A program made the translations under genes and the position numbers. From Pratylenchus scribneri (Eukaryota > Nematoda > Chromadorea > Rhabditida > Pratylenchidae): DNA of 64,000 bases. Shown here in pieces: positions 36,101 through 47,328 of the stretch. The stretch covers positions 2,356,001-2,420,000 of the forward strand of contig JAQSEB010000114.1 of the NCBI GenBank assembly GCA_030063045.1, written 5' to 3'. Each line of letters begins with the position of its first letter. Positions within the stretch are counted from its first letter, which is position 1. The notes under the pieces were generated by a model that ran no database searches, was not told where the DNA came from, and saw only the letters and a program-made list of their open reading frames with translations.

Positions 36101-38857
36101 GGAATGAGCTCGCCTACTGTTTTATGGCCAATAAAAATTTTTAATTTGACGATTTATTGGATTGGAAATAGGAAGAGGCAGATGCCTGGATGGTGTATGG
36201 GGTAAGTATGTAGAATACTTTTTATGGTCATGTGTTCAATTCCTCTCATCGGCAAGTATTTTTTTAATTTCTTAAACACATTTTTAATACAAATTTAGAG
36301 TTTTATTATTAAAAATTAAATAAAAGAATTAAAATTATGTAAACCGCAATATAATTATCTGCCCAATGAGCTTATCTCGGATTTTATTACCATAAAACCT
36401 ATTTTTTCAGCCATTTTGGCCATAGCCCATATCTCCGTATAGGGATGTCCTAAAATTATGAACTAAACGTCATATTATAGAGAATTTTATTGGCTATAAT
36501 ATTGGTAAATGTTTTCTAGGCCTAAAAATTTTTTGAAATTTTTTATCGATTTTTTTTCGAAAAATCCCGAATTTGGCCAATTTTCAATGGGCCATAACTC
36601 GGGTATATGGCTACATTGGAACATGGCCCAATTATGTTTTTTGATCACAATATCATAAAGTATTTTTATGTAAATTTTCAGATTTTTTCGTCAACCTGAA
36701 AATTTTTGCAAATTTACAATGCCTAGGCCTGTATGGGCAAAATACCTAGAATTTTCAGGTTAAGGGAAAAATCTGAAAATTTACATAAAAATACTTTATG
36801 ATATTGTGATCAAAAAACATAATTGGGCCATGTTCCAATGTAGCCATATACCCGAGTTATGGCCCATTGAAAATTGGCCAAATTCGGGATTTTTCGAAAA
36901 AAAATCGATAAAAAATTTCAAAAAATTTTTAGGCCTAGAAAACATTTACCAATATTATAGCCCATAAAATTCTCTATAATATGACGTTTAGTTCATAATT
37001 TTAGGACATCCCTATACGGAGATATGGGCTATGGCCTAAATGGCTGAAAAAATAGGTTTTATGGCCATAAAATCCGAGGCGTGGGCATTCCGCAGATAAA
37101 AATAGCGGATTATGTGTAGGCATCCTATGGCCAAAAGACATGCCAAGTTTCATCAAAAAGGGCCACCTTAAGGTGAGGTACTTCCCTTGTAAGGCAAAGT
37201 TCCTTAAAATATCAATTTTCTAATAGTGAATAATTTGACAAACCTGAATTTTAATGCTTTCACTGCTCAATGAATTGTAAATGAGCGGTAATAAATGTTG
37301 TTTGATGGCCGGGGCGGGCATTTTCTCCAAAAATAAATTCACCCTTTGCAACAGTAATAATCCAATCTTAATTGAATTTATTGATTAAAAATAATTAAAT
37401 GAAAAAAACCTGATATGGAGTTTGAATGGGGAAAACGGTGACCAATGAGGGCATAATTGTATTGGCAAATTCATCGGCGCTGGCATTGTCGGCAATCAAA
37501 AAAACACTTTGCAGGATGAATGGGACGAGCACCGGGGTAGAATATTCGGCGGCCAAATGTGGATAAATTTTTTGGATTTGAACACGTTGAGGAAATTGGG
37601 GCAGAATGGCGGCAAGTCCTTTGAAAAATTGCATTTTTTGAGTATTCTCCATGGCATTCCGTGTTTCCAAAAAATTCAGTGTCTTCACGAGAGGATGTTC
37701 GAAAAATGGAAGCTGAAAATTTGATGGGAAAAATTGATGGATTTAATCACAAATTTAACCTTTGTGAATTGGATGGCATCCGGTCGAAGTTCCGGTGTTT
37801 GGTTTAAGCACATTTTGATGTCTTCCCTGATTTCTTCTGGCACAATAAGCAATAAAGTTGAGAGTGAATTCTTCAATTGGTCAAAATTCTTCCGATAGCA
37901 GGCAAATGAATTTTGACTATCAAAAAGTGGTTTTCCTTTGTTGAATGTGGCAAAAGCGAGCACTCCCAGGGAATATATGTCCGAAAATGGATCGCATTTG
38001 GCTCCTTCAGTCAATTCAGGCGAGACATAATCCAAACCAGGACTCAAAGCGGAGATTGAATTTTGACTCCAATTTGGGACATTAAAAGTGGCCTGAATTT
38101 TTGCATTTACAAAGAGAATAAATTTAAAATAACCTTTCCATTAGCGGAAATATTGCCAACAATGCAAAAATCAAATCCGCCCAATTTCCAAGCACCCTTT
38201 GAGTTGATGATAATCGAATTTGGTGAAATATTGCCATGTATCATTTTTGTATCGTTGTGAAGAAAGGCAAGTGCCTCTGTTATCTTAATCGAATTTTTTA
38301 AAAATTTAAACAATTTGAAAATTAACTTGAAAAAGCCCATGCCGAATTTCCACATCCTGCAATTCGAGTCCTTTCAGTTGGCGTGGAGGATTCAAAATAT
38401 TGTCCAAATCGCCAAAACAATTTGCAAGGCTTGCAAAAATTGGCTCCGTACAAAATGCGAAACAATCCCTCGATTCCTCCAGTGAACGTTCAACTGTGAG
38501 AATGCGTGGATGGCGCAGTCTTGTCAGCTGTGATACACCCTTTTTGAGCATTTCCGGCAATTCATCCCGCTTCACTTTCAACCAATTTTCTGTTTGTTTC
38601 TTTTCGAATAGCCAAATAGCAACTTCCTAAAAATCACATATAATTTTTTAATAATTTCAAATAATAAAAACCTGTTTTGTTGAATTTTTTGTTCCAGAAT
38701 AAATTTTCCAACATAGTCCAGGACCAGCACTCGCAATTTGTGCTCCAACAGCGTATTCACGAAATATTGGATTCCCGGGTAATGCCAAATTAACTTGTAC
38801 TGCCACCTGATGCACTTGTGCTGCTACTGATGAATGGATTTTTTTGAGATAATCCAT
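33102..38857 (-). CDS. SCYL2: SCYL2 (CVAK104) pseudokinase, interrupted by a transposon
   Basis: From ATG 38857 the exons give a protein-kinase-like domain in which the HRD motif reads HGN (MIHGNISPNSIIINSKG) and DFG is replaced by GFDF. SPGLDYVSPELT and SDIYSLG follow. Next are HEAT-type repeats (LLLLQRVNLFLEKMP; SKDPAVLMAVLGIYKMVFEH) and a disordered tail with clathrin/adaptor-binding DPF motifs (SSFDPFPSL, LIDPFDSILG, GRDPFRDLLS-stop). SCYL2 is a pseudokinase of clathrin-coated vesicles and the trans-Golgi network. The exon reading ELCLSEVPNVVKFVV is split by a 1.2-kb element at 36003-37189, and no simple splice restores the frame. A 1.3-kb intron (about 34594-35894) precedes exon IRVQSMVCLAKLL and holds no recognisable gene. 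It is divergent from XPD with 387 bp between starts. Confidence 0.92.
36003..37189. mobile_element. Long-inverted-repeat MITE with TAA target duplication (PIF/Harbinger-like)
   Basis: The ends are CAAGGGAAGTACCTCACC and its complement, flanked by TAA on both sides (36000-36002 and 37190-37192). Two arms of about 440 bp are nearly identical inverted copies around a 40-bp spacer near 36715-36750; the left arm is lengthened by a nested insertion. There is no coding capacity. A 3-bp TAA/TTA target duplication is typical of PIF/Harbinger-type elements. The element lies within a conserved coding exon of SCYL2. Confidence 0.85.
36111..36356 (+). mobile_element. tRNA-derived SINE-like insertion in one arm of the MITE
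   Basis: Comparison of the two arms shows about 246-262 extra bases in the left arm only. They are flanked by imperfect direct copies ATCTGCGGAATGAGCT (36095-36110) and ATCTGCCCAATGAGCT (36357-36372), the similarity extending to about 40 bp. Inside, at about 36185-36256, TGGTGTATGGGGTAAGTATG and GTGTTCAATTCC resemble tRNA A and B boxes at normal spacing. This suggests a short interspersed element. Confidence 0.55.
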
Positions 38858-39244
38858 GGTACAAACAATCAATAATCAATAAAATCTAAAATTTCATAAA
38901 ATTAAGATTTTACATCTTCATAAAATTTTCGTGTAAATTTGTATAACATTTCTAAACAAAACAAAAATCTACATAAATATTGATCAATCAATCAAACTAT
39001 AAAAAACAAACCAAAAAACATAAATAAACAAAACAAAACATAGAGAAGAGAATATGTTAAAATTTGAGAATAAAAAGAAATAAATTTTTGGACTTTATAT
39101 CCCCATTTTTAAACATAACGTCAAATTAATTAAAAAAGTATTTTTATTTTAAAAATGAATGAATATCCCTCATTTCTTTCATTCATGTTTTTTAACATTT
39201 GGATTTGGGAATAATTTCTCAAGGTTTAGAGTTAAAATTCTAAA
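38858..39244. promoter_or_regulatory. Bidirectional promoter region of SCYL2 and XPD
   Basis: Only 387 bp separate the start codons of the two divergent genes. The interval is very AT-rich, with A-tracts and no open frame. No specific binding motif stands out. Confidence 0.55.
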
Positions 39245-42136
39245 ATGAAACTAAATATTGATGGAATAAACGTCTTATTCCCATATGAATATGTTTATCC
39301 AGAACAAATGCTATACATGGAGCAATTGAAGAAGGCATTAGATGCGCCGGTTGGTTTTTAAAGCTTTTTTTAAATAAATTTATTCAAATTAACATGTCAG
39401 GGACATTGCCTTTTAGAAATGCCATCCGGCACGGGTAAAACGGTTTCACTTCTTGCTCTTGTGGTTGCCTATATGCGAAAATATCCGGTTTTACTTTCAA
39501 ATTTCACCAAAATTCTAAATACAAATTTCAGGATCGGCTTCACAAATTGATTTATTGCTCTCGGACAATTCCCGAAATTGAGAAATGCGTTGAAGAATTA
39601 AAACGACTCTTCCGATACTACAGAACTGTTACCGGGGTTTGTAATGACACTATTTCATTAAATTCATTTTCAAATTTAGTCTCAACCAAATTTCCTTGCA
39701 TTGACTCTCTCGGCAAGGAAAAATCTCTGCATAAACGAATCTGTTGCAAGTTTACGGAATGGAACTGCCGTTGATGGGGCATGCCAGCGGCTGACAGCCA
39801 GTTATGTTCGTGCAAAACGACGCCTCAATCCCGATTTGCCATGTTGTTCATTTTTTGAAAAATTCGATGAGAAAAGGGATATTGCTTTGCCCAAGGGAGT
39901 TCACAATTTGGTCAGTTTATTATTAAATTGCACTAAATTTATTTAAAATTTACAAATTTAAGGCAGATTTGAGGGAATGGGGCAAGCAGAATGGCATTTG
40001 TCCCTACTTCACAGCCCGGCATTTGATCAATCGAGCCGACATCATAATTTATTCCTATCACTATTTGCTGGACCCAAAAATTGCCGAACTCGTTTCCCGT
40101 GAGCTAACACCAAAATCTTGTGTGGTCTTTGATGAGGCGCACAATATTGACAATGTTTGCATCGAATCAATGAGCGTCACTTTGGTTAATTTTAATTTAA
40201 TTATTTTAATCATTTTTGGCGAATTTAGACAAAAAGAATGGTGGAAAGGTGCGGAAAAAACATTGAAACATTGGAAGGGCATATTCGAACATTGAAGCGG
40301 GAAAATGAAGATCGAATCCAAGATGAATACGAAAAATTGGTTGAAGGCCTTCGGAGAGCGCAACGCGAGAGGGAAGAGGACGAAAGAGCGTGAAATCCTA
40401 CAGGAGGCAGTGCCAGGAAGCATTCGAACAGCCGAACATTTTATGATGGTTTAATTGGGGATTTAAATTGAGAAATAAATATTAAAAATTTTAATAGTTT
40501 ATGCGAAGAATATTGGAATATGTGAAGCATAGAATGCGAGTGAAAACTGTGCAAATTGAGAGTCCAGCCGCCTTCCTTCGAGACATCAAATCCCGTGTAT
40601 TTGTTGATCGAAAACCAATGAGGTTAATTTATAAATAAAATTTAAAAAATTCAAATAGAATTTAAGGTTTTGTGCCGAAAGATTCGCTTCATTGTCAAAA
40701 ACGCTGGAATTGGCCGACATTTCCGACTTCAGTGCCCTCGTGAAATTGGCCGCATTTTCCACAATTGTCAGCACATATTCACTCGGATTTTCGCTTGTAT
40801 TTGAGCCGGAAGAGAGCAAAACGCAGGAATGTGCATTACATTTGAATTGTATGGATGCCTCGATAGCAATTCGACCCGTTTTGGAACGTTTCCAAACGGT
40901 AATAATCACATCTGGCACATTGTCTCCGCTGGAAATGTACCCAAAAATATTGGACTTTGACCCGGTGATCAAGGCCAGCCTATCGATGACATTGGCCCGA
41001 CAATGCATTTCCCCAATGATTGTTTCAAAAGGTAAAACAATTAATTCAATGGGATTGGGAAAATTTTTATTCAATTCAGGCAATGACCAAGTGGAAATCA
41101 CTTCACGTTTTGAAAGCAGGGAAGACCTATCGGTGATTCGGAATTATGGAAAGTCAGTTTAAATAAACTCGCCAAAAATTAAATCAGATTTTTTGCAGTT
41201 TAATTTTGGAATTGGCGGCCATTGTCCCCGACGGGATTGTGGTATTCTTCACTTCATATATTTACATGGAAAATGTGGTGGCCGCCTGGTATGAGCAGAG
41301 GATGATCGACGAATTGGTCAAGCTGAAATTGCTGTTCATCGAGACGACTGACGCACTGGAAACATCAGTGGCCTTGGAAAAATACGTGGAAGCATGCGAA
41401 AGTGGCCGAGGGGCAATTCTTTTCTCGGTGGCACGTGGAAAAGTTTCGGAAGGAATCGACTTCTCGCACCATTTGGGCCGGGCCGTTGTGATGTTGGGCA
41501 TTCCATATATGTACACGGAGAGCAGGATATTGAGGGCAAGGCTGGAATATTTGCGCGATCAATTCGGAATAAGGTAAATTTATATTTTAATTTTTAAATG
41601 TGTTTTTGATGGATTGCAATTTGCAATTGTGTTTTGGATTGTAATAAAATATTTTACTTGTAATTGTAAATATATGTTTTCGATTAAATGATTTAATAAT
41701 TTCTAAACAATTTATTTTCAGGGAAAATGACTTCTTAACCTTCGATGCAATGCGCCATGCAGCCCAATGTGTTGGAAGGGCAATTCGCGGGAAAACCGAC
41801 TATGGGCTGATCATATTCGCGGATAAAGTATGCAAAATTCCATGTTCATTAATAAACTTAAAAATCCATTCCTTTCAGCGTTATTGTCGGGCGGACAAGA
41901 AGAACAAATTGCCAAAATGGATTCAGGAGCACATCACCGATGCACAAACAAATTTGAGCATTGAGGAGGCAATTATGGCCGCCCGCCATTGGTTTCCACT
42001 AATGGCGCAACCCTTCACAAAAGAGCATCAGTTGGGCGTTTCACTGCTTTCCAAGGAGAATATGGGCGGTAACAAACAACAACAGGAGGATGTGATGAGC
42101 CGGTTCCGAGGGAATGTTGTGGCAGAATTTGATTGA
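39245..42136 (+). CDS. ERCC2: XPD/ERCC2 helicase of TFIIH, with an apparent frameshift
   Basis: Ten or so exons encode the 5'-3' DNA helicase XPD, which opens DNA in nucleotide excision repair and belongs to TFIIH. Seen in order: [16 protein letters not shown], Walker [16 protein letters not shown], the four Fe-S cysteines (NLCIN, GACQR, LPCCSF, GICPYF), Walker [37 protein letters not shown] and the motif VI segment [14 protein letters not shown]. The C-terminus is [17 protein letters not shown]. In the exon at about 40229-40449 the frame reads [12 protein letters not shown], while the conserved continuation [17 protein letters not shown] is in another frame. A one-base indel near 40390 or an unusual splice is needed. 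A 64-nt GT-AG segment (40340-40403) could be removed in frame, but it would delete conserved residues. All other exons are intact. Confidence 0.95.
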
Positions 42137-42283
42137 AAATATTTTTATTATTTATTTTGTTATTTTTTGTTGATAAATTTATTAAATTCTCAATGGATTC
42201 CAATCAAATTTATGGAGCTATTTTCTCATTTTATTTTTGCAAATTTTATTCAAATGCATTCAATTTAAATTTTTAAAGTCAAA

Positions 42284-42759
42284 ATGGAAAATTTCATTCG
42301 ACTTTCGGCAGTCGCCAGTTCATTGGCCCGTACCCAGCGGATTCCACCCACAATTTGCTTTCAATCAAAGCAATTCTCGATGAGCTCCTCCCATCAAAAA
42401 GGCCATTCACATGCACAAAATGTTGCAAAGAATAAAAAGGAGGGTGAGGACAAGAAAAATGCCAAAATAAGTGCATATGCCAAAAGGCTGAATGATGTGG
42501 TTAAAGGTGGATTTGATCCAAAATTGAACACCAAATTGGCCGAGTTGATTTCGGTGAGTTATGGAAATTGGGATTTAATACTAATAATCCATACAGGATT
42601 ATCGGAAAGATTCACTCCCAATGAAAACGCTGGAAAAAATGTTGGACAAACATAAAACGGTGGGATTTAATCCAATATATTAAAATATTTAAATTTATTA
42701 TTTAGAATTATACAAAAAAAGGTTTCATCTCCGCCGCCATCAACGAGAAAGAAACATAG
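42284..42759 (+). CDS. Short YebC/TACO1-like protein (N-terminal domain only)
   Basis: Three exons in phase give about 130 residues. The N-terminus looks like a mitochondrial presequence (MENFIRLSAVASSLARTQRI). The rest resembles the first helical domain of YebC/TACO1 translational activators: QKGHSHAQNVAKNKKEGEDK for the GHSKW..KH.KG segment, then KRLNDVVKGGFDPKLNTKLA and MKTLEKMLDKHK. The protein then stops (TAG 42757-42759) after FISAAINEKET, where full-length family members continue for another 150 or so residues with the GPGG domain. It starts 148 bp after the XPD stop on the same strand, as in an operon. It is either a truncated copy or a divergent short paralogue; mitochondrial location is inferred. 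Confidence 0.6.
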
Positions 42760-42906
42760 ATGGAAGAAATTAAATGCAGAAATGACATTAAAAATTACAC
42801 AATTGAATTGATTTAATATTTTGTTATTCATTTTTGATAGATAAATTAATGTAATTCAGAATCAATTTTTATTTTTTTTCCCCTCTTCTAAACATCACCG
42901 CCATCG

Positions 42907-45900
42907 TCAGTTTGTTGCCGCCTCAACAAATTCCAAGTATTCCTTTTTCGATTCCCTCAAAATTGAATAAAAAAAAAGGTAATAGCCCAAATTCCTCCAA
43001 TAAAAACTGACCGATCAAAAGGGGAACTTGATTTTTGTGGATAATTTGAATTATTGCCGGCGGTTGGGTCCATGGCTCTCCGTCAATTTGCATTGGCAAT
43101 GTTTTGTGCGTTTGAATGACCACAGTGGAACATTGGGCCAATCTGCGTGCTTGCCTCACTCCAGCCTTTGAATTCCATCATTTTCATTTCCAATCCCCCT
43201 TAAATTCCCACTTTGATTTGGCCCATTTGAATGGCCGATTCAAGGCCGACCACTTCGATCAGCTTGTCTCCAATGTCCTGCACTCGATGTTGGAGTTGAC
43301 CGCCGCCATTGGCAATTTGCGGGAACAAATAGGGAATGTGCCAAGAGGTCGATGATTTTCGGCTATTTCCCCAAAGATTACTGCCACCATAACTGCGAGA
43401 AGGAATTATTATGGGGGTGGGAGATCCAATGGATACCGTATATCCTATATGCCCCGGGGCTACTATTTTTTCAGATACCCTCCAAAAGGGGGCTAAGAAC
43501 TAAGAATCCTTTTTTTTTATTTCTCCTTATAAATTATCCTTAAGCCTTTTTATTAGAAGGGAAAGGGAGCTTCTATTAGAGGAGAGGAGGGACAATGATA
43601 AAGGATATACGGTAACAAAAATATTTCAACAAACATGCTGGCAATATTCAACAGTGCAATTCCCTCGAGCGTTGGCCCATTGCCCAGGTCGATGGTTTCT
43701 CCGTCGCACTGTGAAAATGTGGGGCCAAATAGGAAGGGGAGGACTAACCAAAATGTCAATTTGTTCATGCAAATTTTTGCAACTGCTACTCAACGTTTCG
43801 CTGGTGCCCAATTCAAAGTACCAAAGTTTGTTGCGCATTCGGGAATTGAATTTTTCCTGTGGAACGGACAAAATTTGAATAATTGAAGGCAATTCATGGA
43901 CTTATAGCCCAAAAATTAGCTCTTTCTTAATCGACTAAAGATTCCCTAAAATTGTGCCTTCACATATTTTACCGGATATTTTTCGCGCATCACGTGGAAT
44001 CGATGGGCAATTGAGGCATCCACTCCGATGGAGAAATAATTCTTTAATTCGATTGAATTGGGGAAATGAGACCAATCCCCGCCAAACAAACGTTAATTAT
44101 TTGATATGGTTGAGGGTCACCTTTGTCCGACCGCCGACTTTGTTCAATTGTAATTTTCCACCGATCCATTAAAACCTATCAATTTAGGGGCCCATTTTTA
44201 ACCCAATTTCCCCTCCAAATTTGCCTGGTTTGCCTTCTCAATTTGGTGTAATATTTTTGCCAATGGTTCATTTTCGTAGCCACCTCCCCATTTCAGGCAA
44301 CGGGCCAAATCATTTCCAGTGCCCAGGGGAAGGACGGCCACAGGTGGTCGATTTTCGCCATATTCCAATTTGTCTGGAATATACGTAAATATTTTGTCCC
44401 TTTTTGCCAAATTGTCCCACCCATCGATTCCAGCACCCATCCAACTGTGCCATCCCCTCCACACACCAAAATGTTGTAATGTTTTAGGGATTTGAACAAA
44501 TTCAGCCCTGGTTCTGGGCCATCTTTGATCAAATTGTACACCTATATATGAAGGAGTGGGGAATGAATGGTACCAATATGTAATTTAATTGCCTGTCGAG
44601 GATTCAGCAAATATTGGAATCTATTGGGACAATTTTATGGGTATTTTTTATACCGAATTATTCACCCACTTTCTGAATATTCGTTCTCCCTGCCTTCCAC
44701 CACTTTTTGGATTGATCAAAACGAGCAGAGGACGACAACGGCTATTTGCCGGCAGTGGAATGGTCTTCAACTGAAAATGCCCTCTGGGGAATTCATTCAT
44801 TTCTCCTTTTGAATGATTGCCTGAAGCGGTCCAGCCGAACTATTATTGCTATTTGTGCCACTACATTGTGGATGGGAATGAGAATTGGCATTGGTGGATG
44901 TTGATGCGGTGGAAGAGCGGTCAAGGAATGTGGGAATGATGTTCACCGGGGGCAGAATGGAGCCGGCCATTTGGCCAAAATCGCAGGCACCTGGCCACAA
45001 TGGAATGCATTTATGATGGAGCTGTGAAAAGGGAAGGGAATTTGATTGAACATTTTTGGTGCCTACCAAATTTTTGCACCACCGACAATGTTGACCCTGG
45101 AAAATGCCAACGTTGGATTTGCATTTTGCGCATTTTCCGGCACTAAATTATTTTTAGATATATTTTCCATTAACACCGTTCCGCTTTTCCAACCAATTTG
45201 AATCCATCCAATGATGCGGCTGAACCGGGGATGAATCCTTTTTGGTGGAGGATGGATTCGAATTGTATGTGTGAATGCAATTGTTGGAAGCGGAACGCAC
45301 ACAGCGCTCATGGACAGTGTATTTGCAAAGGGAACAGGCCAAACCCTGTTTGCCACCCCAGCCGACCAACATATTCAGGCAAACATTACAATAGGTAGCT
45401 GGAAATTTGAGGTATTGGCATTGTGAGGAATTGGGGGAAAATGTGGCAAACGTTTGCTGAAATGGCGAAGACGCCAAATGTGGCAGCCATCCTCCTTCAT
45501 GTCCTGCAAAATTAGGTGGACAATGTCATGAGAATAAAAAGGGATTTATGCCGTTCATAACTGTCAATGCTTAAAGGCCTTTCCTATTCATCCTACTGTA
45601 CCCCCACTTTTTGCCTAATCACCACATCAACCTATCAATCACTTTTCATATTTTTATCACATTTTCCGTCATAATTAATAAAGAATAATTTAAAGTTGAT
45701 TTGCCTCTAATCCCTATTCCATTCCTTGGGCCACTGAGTGCTTAGGCCTCCGGCGAAGGCCCGGGCGAGAGCCTAAGCGCAGCTTTCTCCCCAAACAATT
45801 TTAACCCTAGATTAGGACAAATAATCACAATGAAGATTGCCTTATCTAGGGGGATTCAACAATATTCCAATTCTATTCATTCCAAATTTTCCTTTTTCAA

Positions 45901-47328
45901 TGATTTTTTTTTTGTACCGTGTCGAATCCAAGGAGGACCAACAATGGAATTGTGGTCATCCCGCCCCTTTTCCATTCCTCCAATGAAACAATTCCATCAT
46001 TATCGTAGTCAATTTCTTGCATCATTTGGCGAAGAATCTGAAATCAAAATGTGAAGGCATTCCCTGGGGGAAAATTTGATTGTTGACCGGTTCCAATTCG
46101 ATTGTGTCCCATTGCTGATATCGGGCAACATTCATCATCTTCAATTACAAATTTATTCAATTTATATGGCCTATTCCATCCTCCAACCTGTTCAATGATC
46201 GATTCAATTTCCTTATGGTCCAAATAGCCATTCCCTAAGGCAAATTATGATCAATTCCCCCAAATTATTCCCCCTCCTCCCAACCATCATTGTCATAAAC
46301 ATGAAAAACAAATTCCAATTTGTCCTCGGGCGGTGCTCCCTCCAAAAGGCTCAAATAGCAAACCAACGGCTTCAGCGGAATTCGGCGTTCCTCCAAATCC
46401 GGCAATGGCCATAAAATCTTTATTAATACAATGAACACATAAATTTCCCTTTCCATTGACCCACTGGTTGACTTTTACACTCAATTTGTTGATTTTGAAT
46501 CGCCGATTCTTTCCTCGCCGACATCGTTGATTCCTTCCTTGTCCCATGATGGAAAACAACATTTTTCACACTTTTGACGGCACCCTCAATGGCGGATGGC
46601 CTCCTTTGGGGAATTTGAATGGGTGGGGTGCAAAATGAGAGGAAAAGTTGTTGGATCAAATCAGCCGGCAATTCCGCTCCAAAATAGCAATTGATGAAGG
46701 AGGTGAAGCCCTGCAGGTGGATTTTGGGGGCAAAATATATTTAATGGCATTCCAATTTATGATTGTAATTGTGATTGCATTTGTAATTTCCTAACTTCTT
46801 TCCGGAAGATTTGTAATTGTAATTGAGATAGTAATTTTCCGAAAAGGGATTGTAATTACGAAATTCTGATTTTTAATTATGTTTTCTAAGTTCTGATTCT
46901 TGTTCTATGAAAAAAAAAAAACGCAGCTTTAGGCATATTCTTTTTTTATTCAGGAAATAGATTATGGTGGTACAATATGCCCGTAAGTGGCTCTCTAGAT
47001 ACAACTAAAAGAATGGCCATAATAATCAATCGTCCTGGTTTCGGTTACAGTCAAAATTCCTGCAGGGAAAAATCACCTCAAAATCGATGGTTTGTAAATC
47101 AGGCGACAAATATCGATAAAAAATGCCTGTGGAAATGGAAGAGTTGGAAAAATGAGCTAATTGGCAAATTATTATCAACCTTCAGGATGCGAGAATTCGG
47201 CTAACAAATCCATCAATTTATGACTGGAATCTAATTACGGGATATATAAAATCGAGACAAAAGGATTGATGGCACTCACAGCTGGCATATTCAATCAATC
47301 GGGCGAATTGTTCGGGCGAAAGCAACAT
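42907..47328 (-). CDS. Type I (EF-hand) diacylglycerol kinase
   Basis: Many exons run from ATG 47328 ([14 protein letters not shown]) to TGA 42907-42909. Domain order matches DGK alpha/beta/gamma: recoverin-homology region ([35 protein letters not shown]), EF-hand ([20 protein letters not shown]), two C1 zinc fingers ([32 protein letters not shown]...[15 protein letters not shown]), catalytic domain with glycine-rich loop ([32 protein letters not shown]), and accessory domain ([18 protein letters not shown] region; [30 protein letters not shown]). It phosphorylates diacylglycerol to phosphatidic acid and so limits PKC/UNC-13 signalling; the EF-hands make it calcium responsive. Among C. elegans genes dgk-3 would be the closest type. 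Introns are longer than average and contain repeat debris, including a MITE-like element at 43434-43614. Confidence 0.93.
43434..43614. mobile_element. Small MITE-like inverted-repeat element
   Basis: TACCGTATATCCT at 43434 is repeated in inverse orientation at the other end (GGATATACGGTA, 43603-43614), about 180 bp apart, in an intron of the diacylglycerol kinase gene. No coding capacity; a target duplication is not obvious. Confidence 0.5.
46758..46875. repeat. Dispersed ATTGTAATTGTGATT-type repeat
   Basis: Iterations of GATTGTAATTGTGATT and related steps with TTTCCGGAAGATTTG between them, in a DGK intron. Same family as the copies near 13.7, 51.9 and 54.8 kb. Confidence 0.55.

Noticed and set aside
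40340..40403. 64-nt intron as the explanation of the XPD frameshift
   Set aside because: It keeps the frame with GT-AG ends, but would remove the conserved VEGLRRA...EILQ residues and is GC-rich unlike the other introns; kept only as an alternative.
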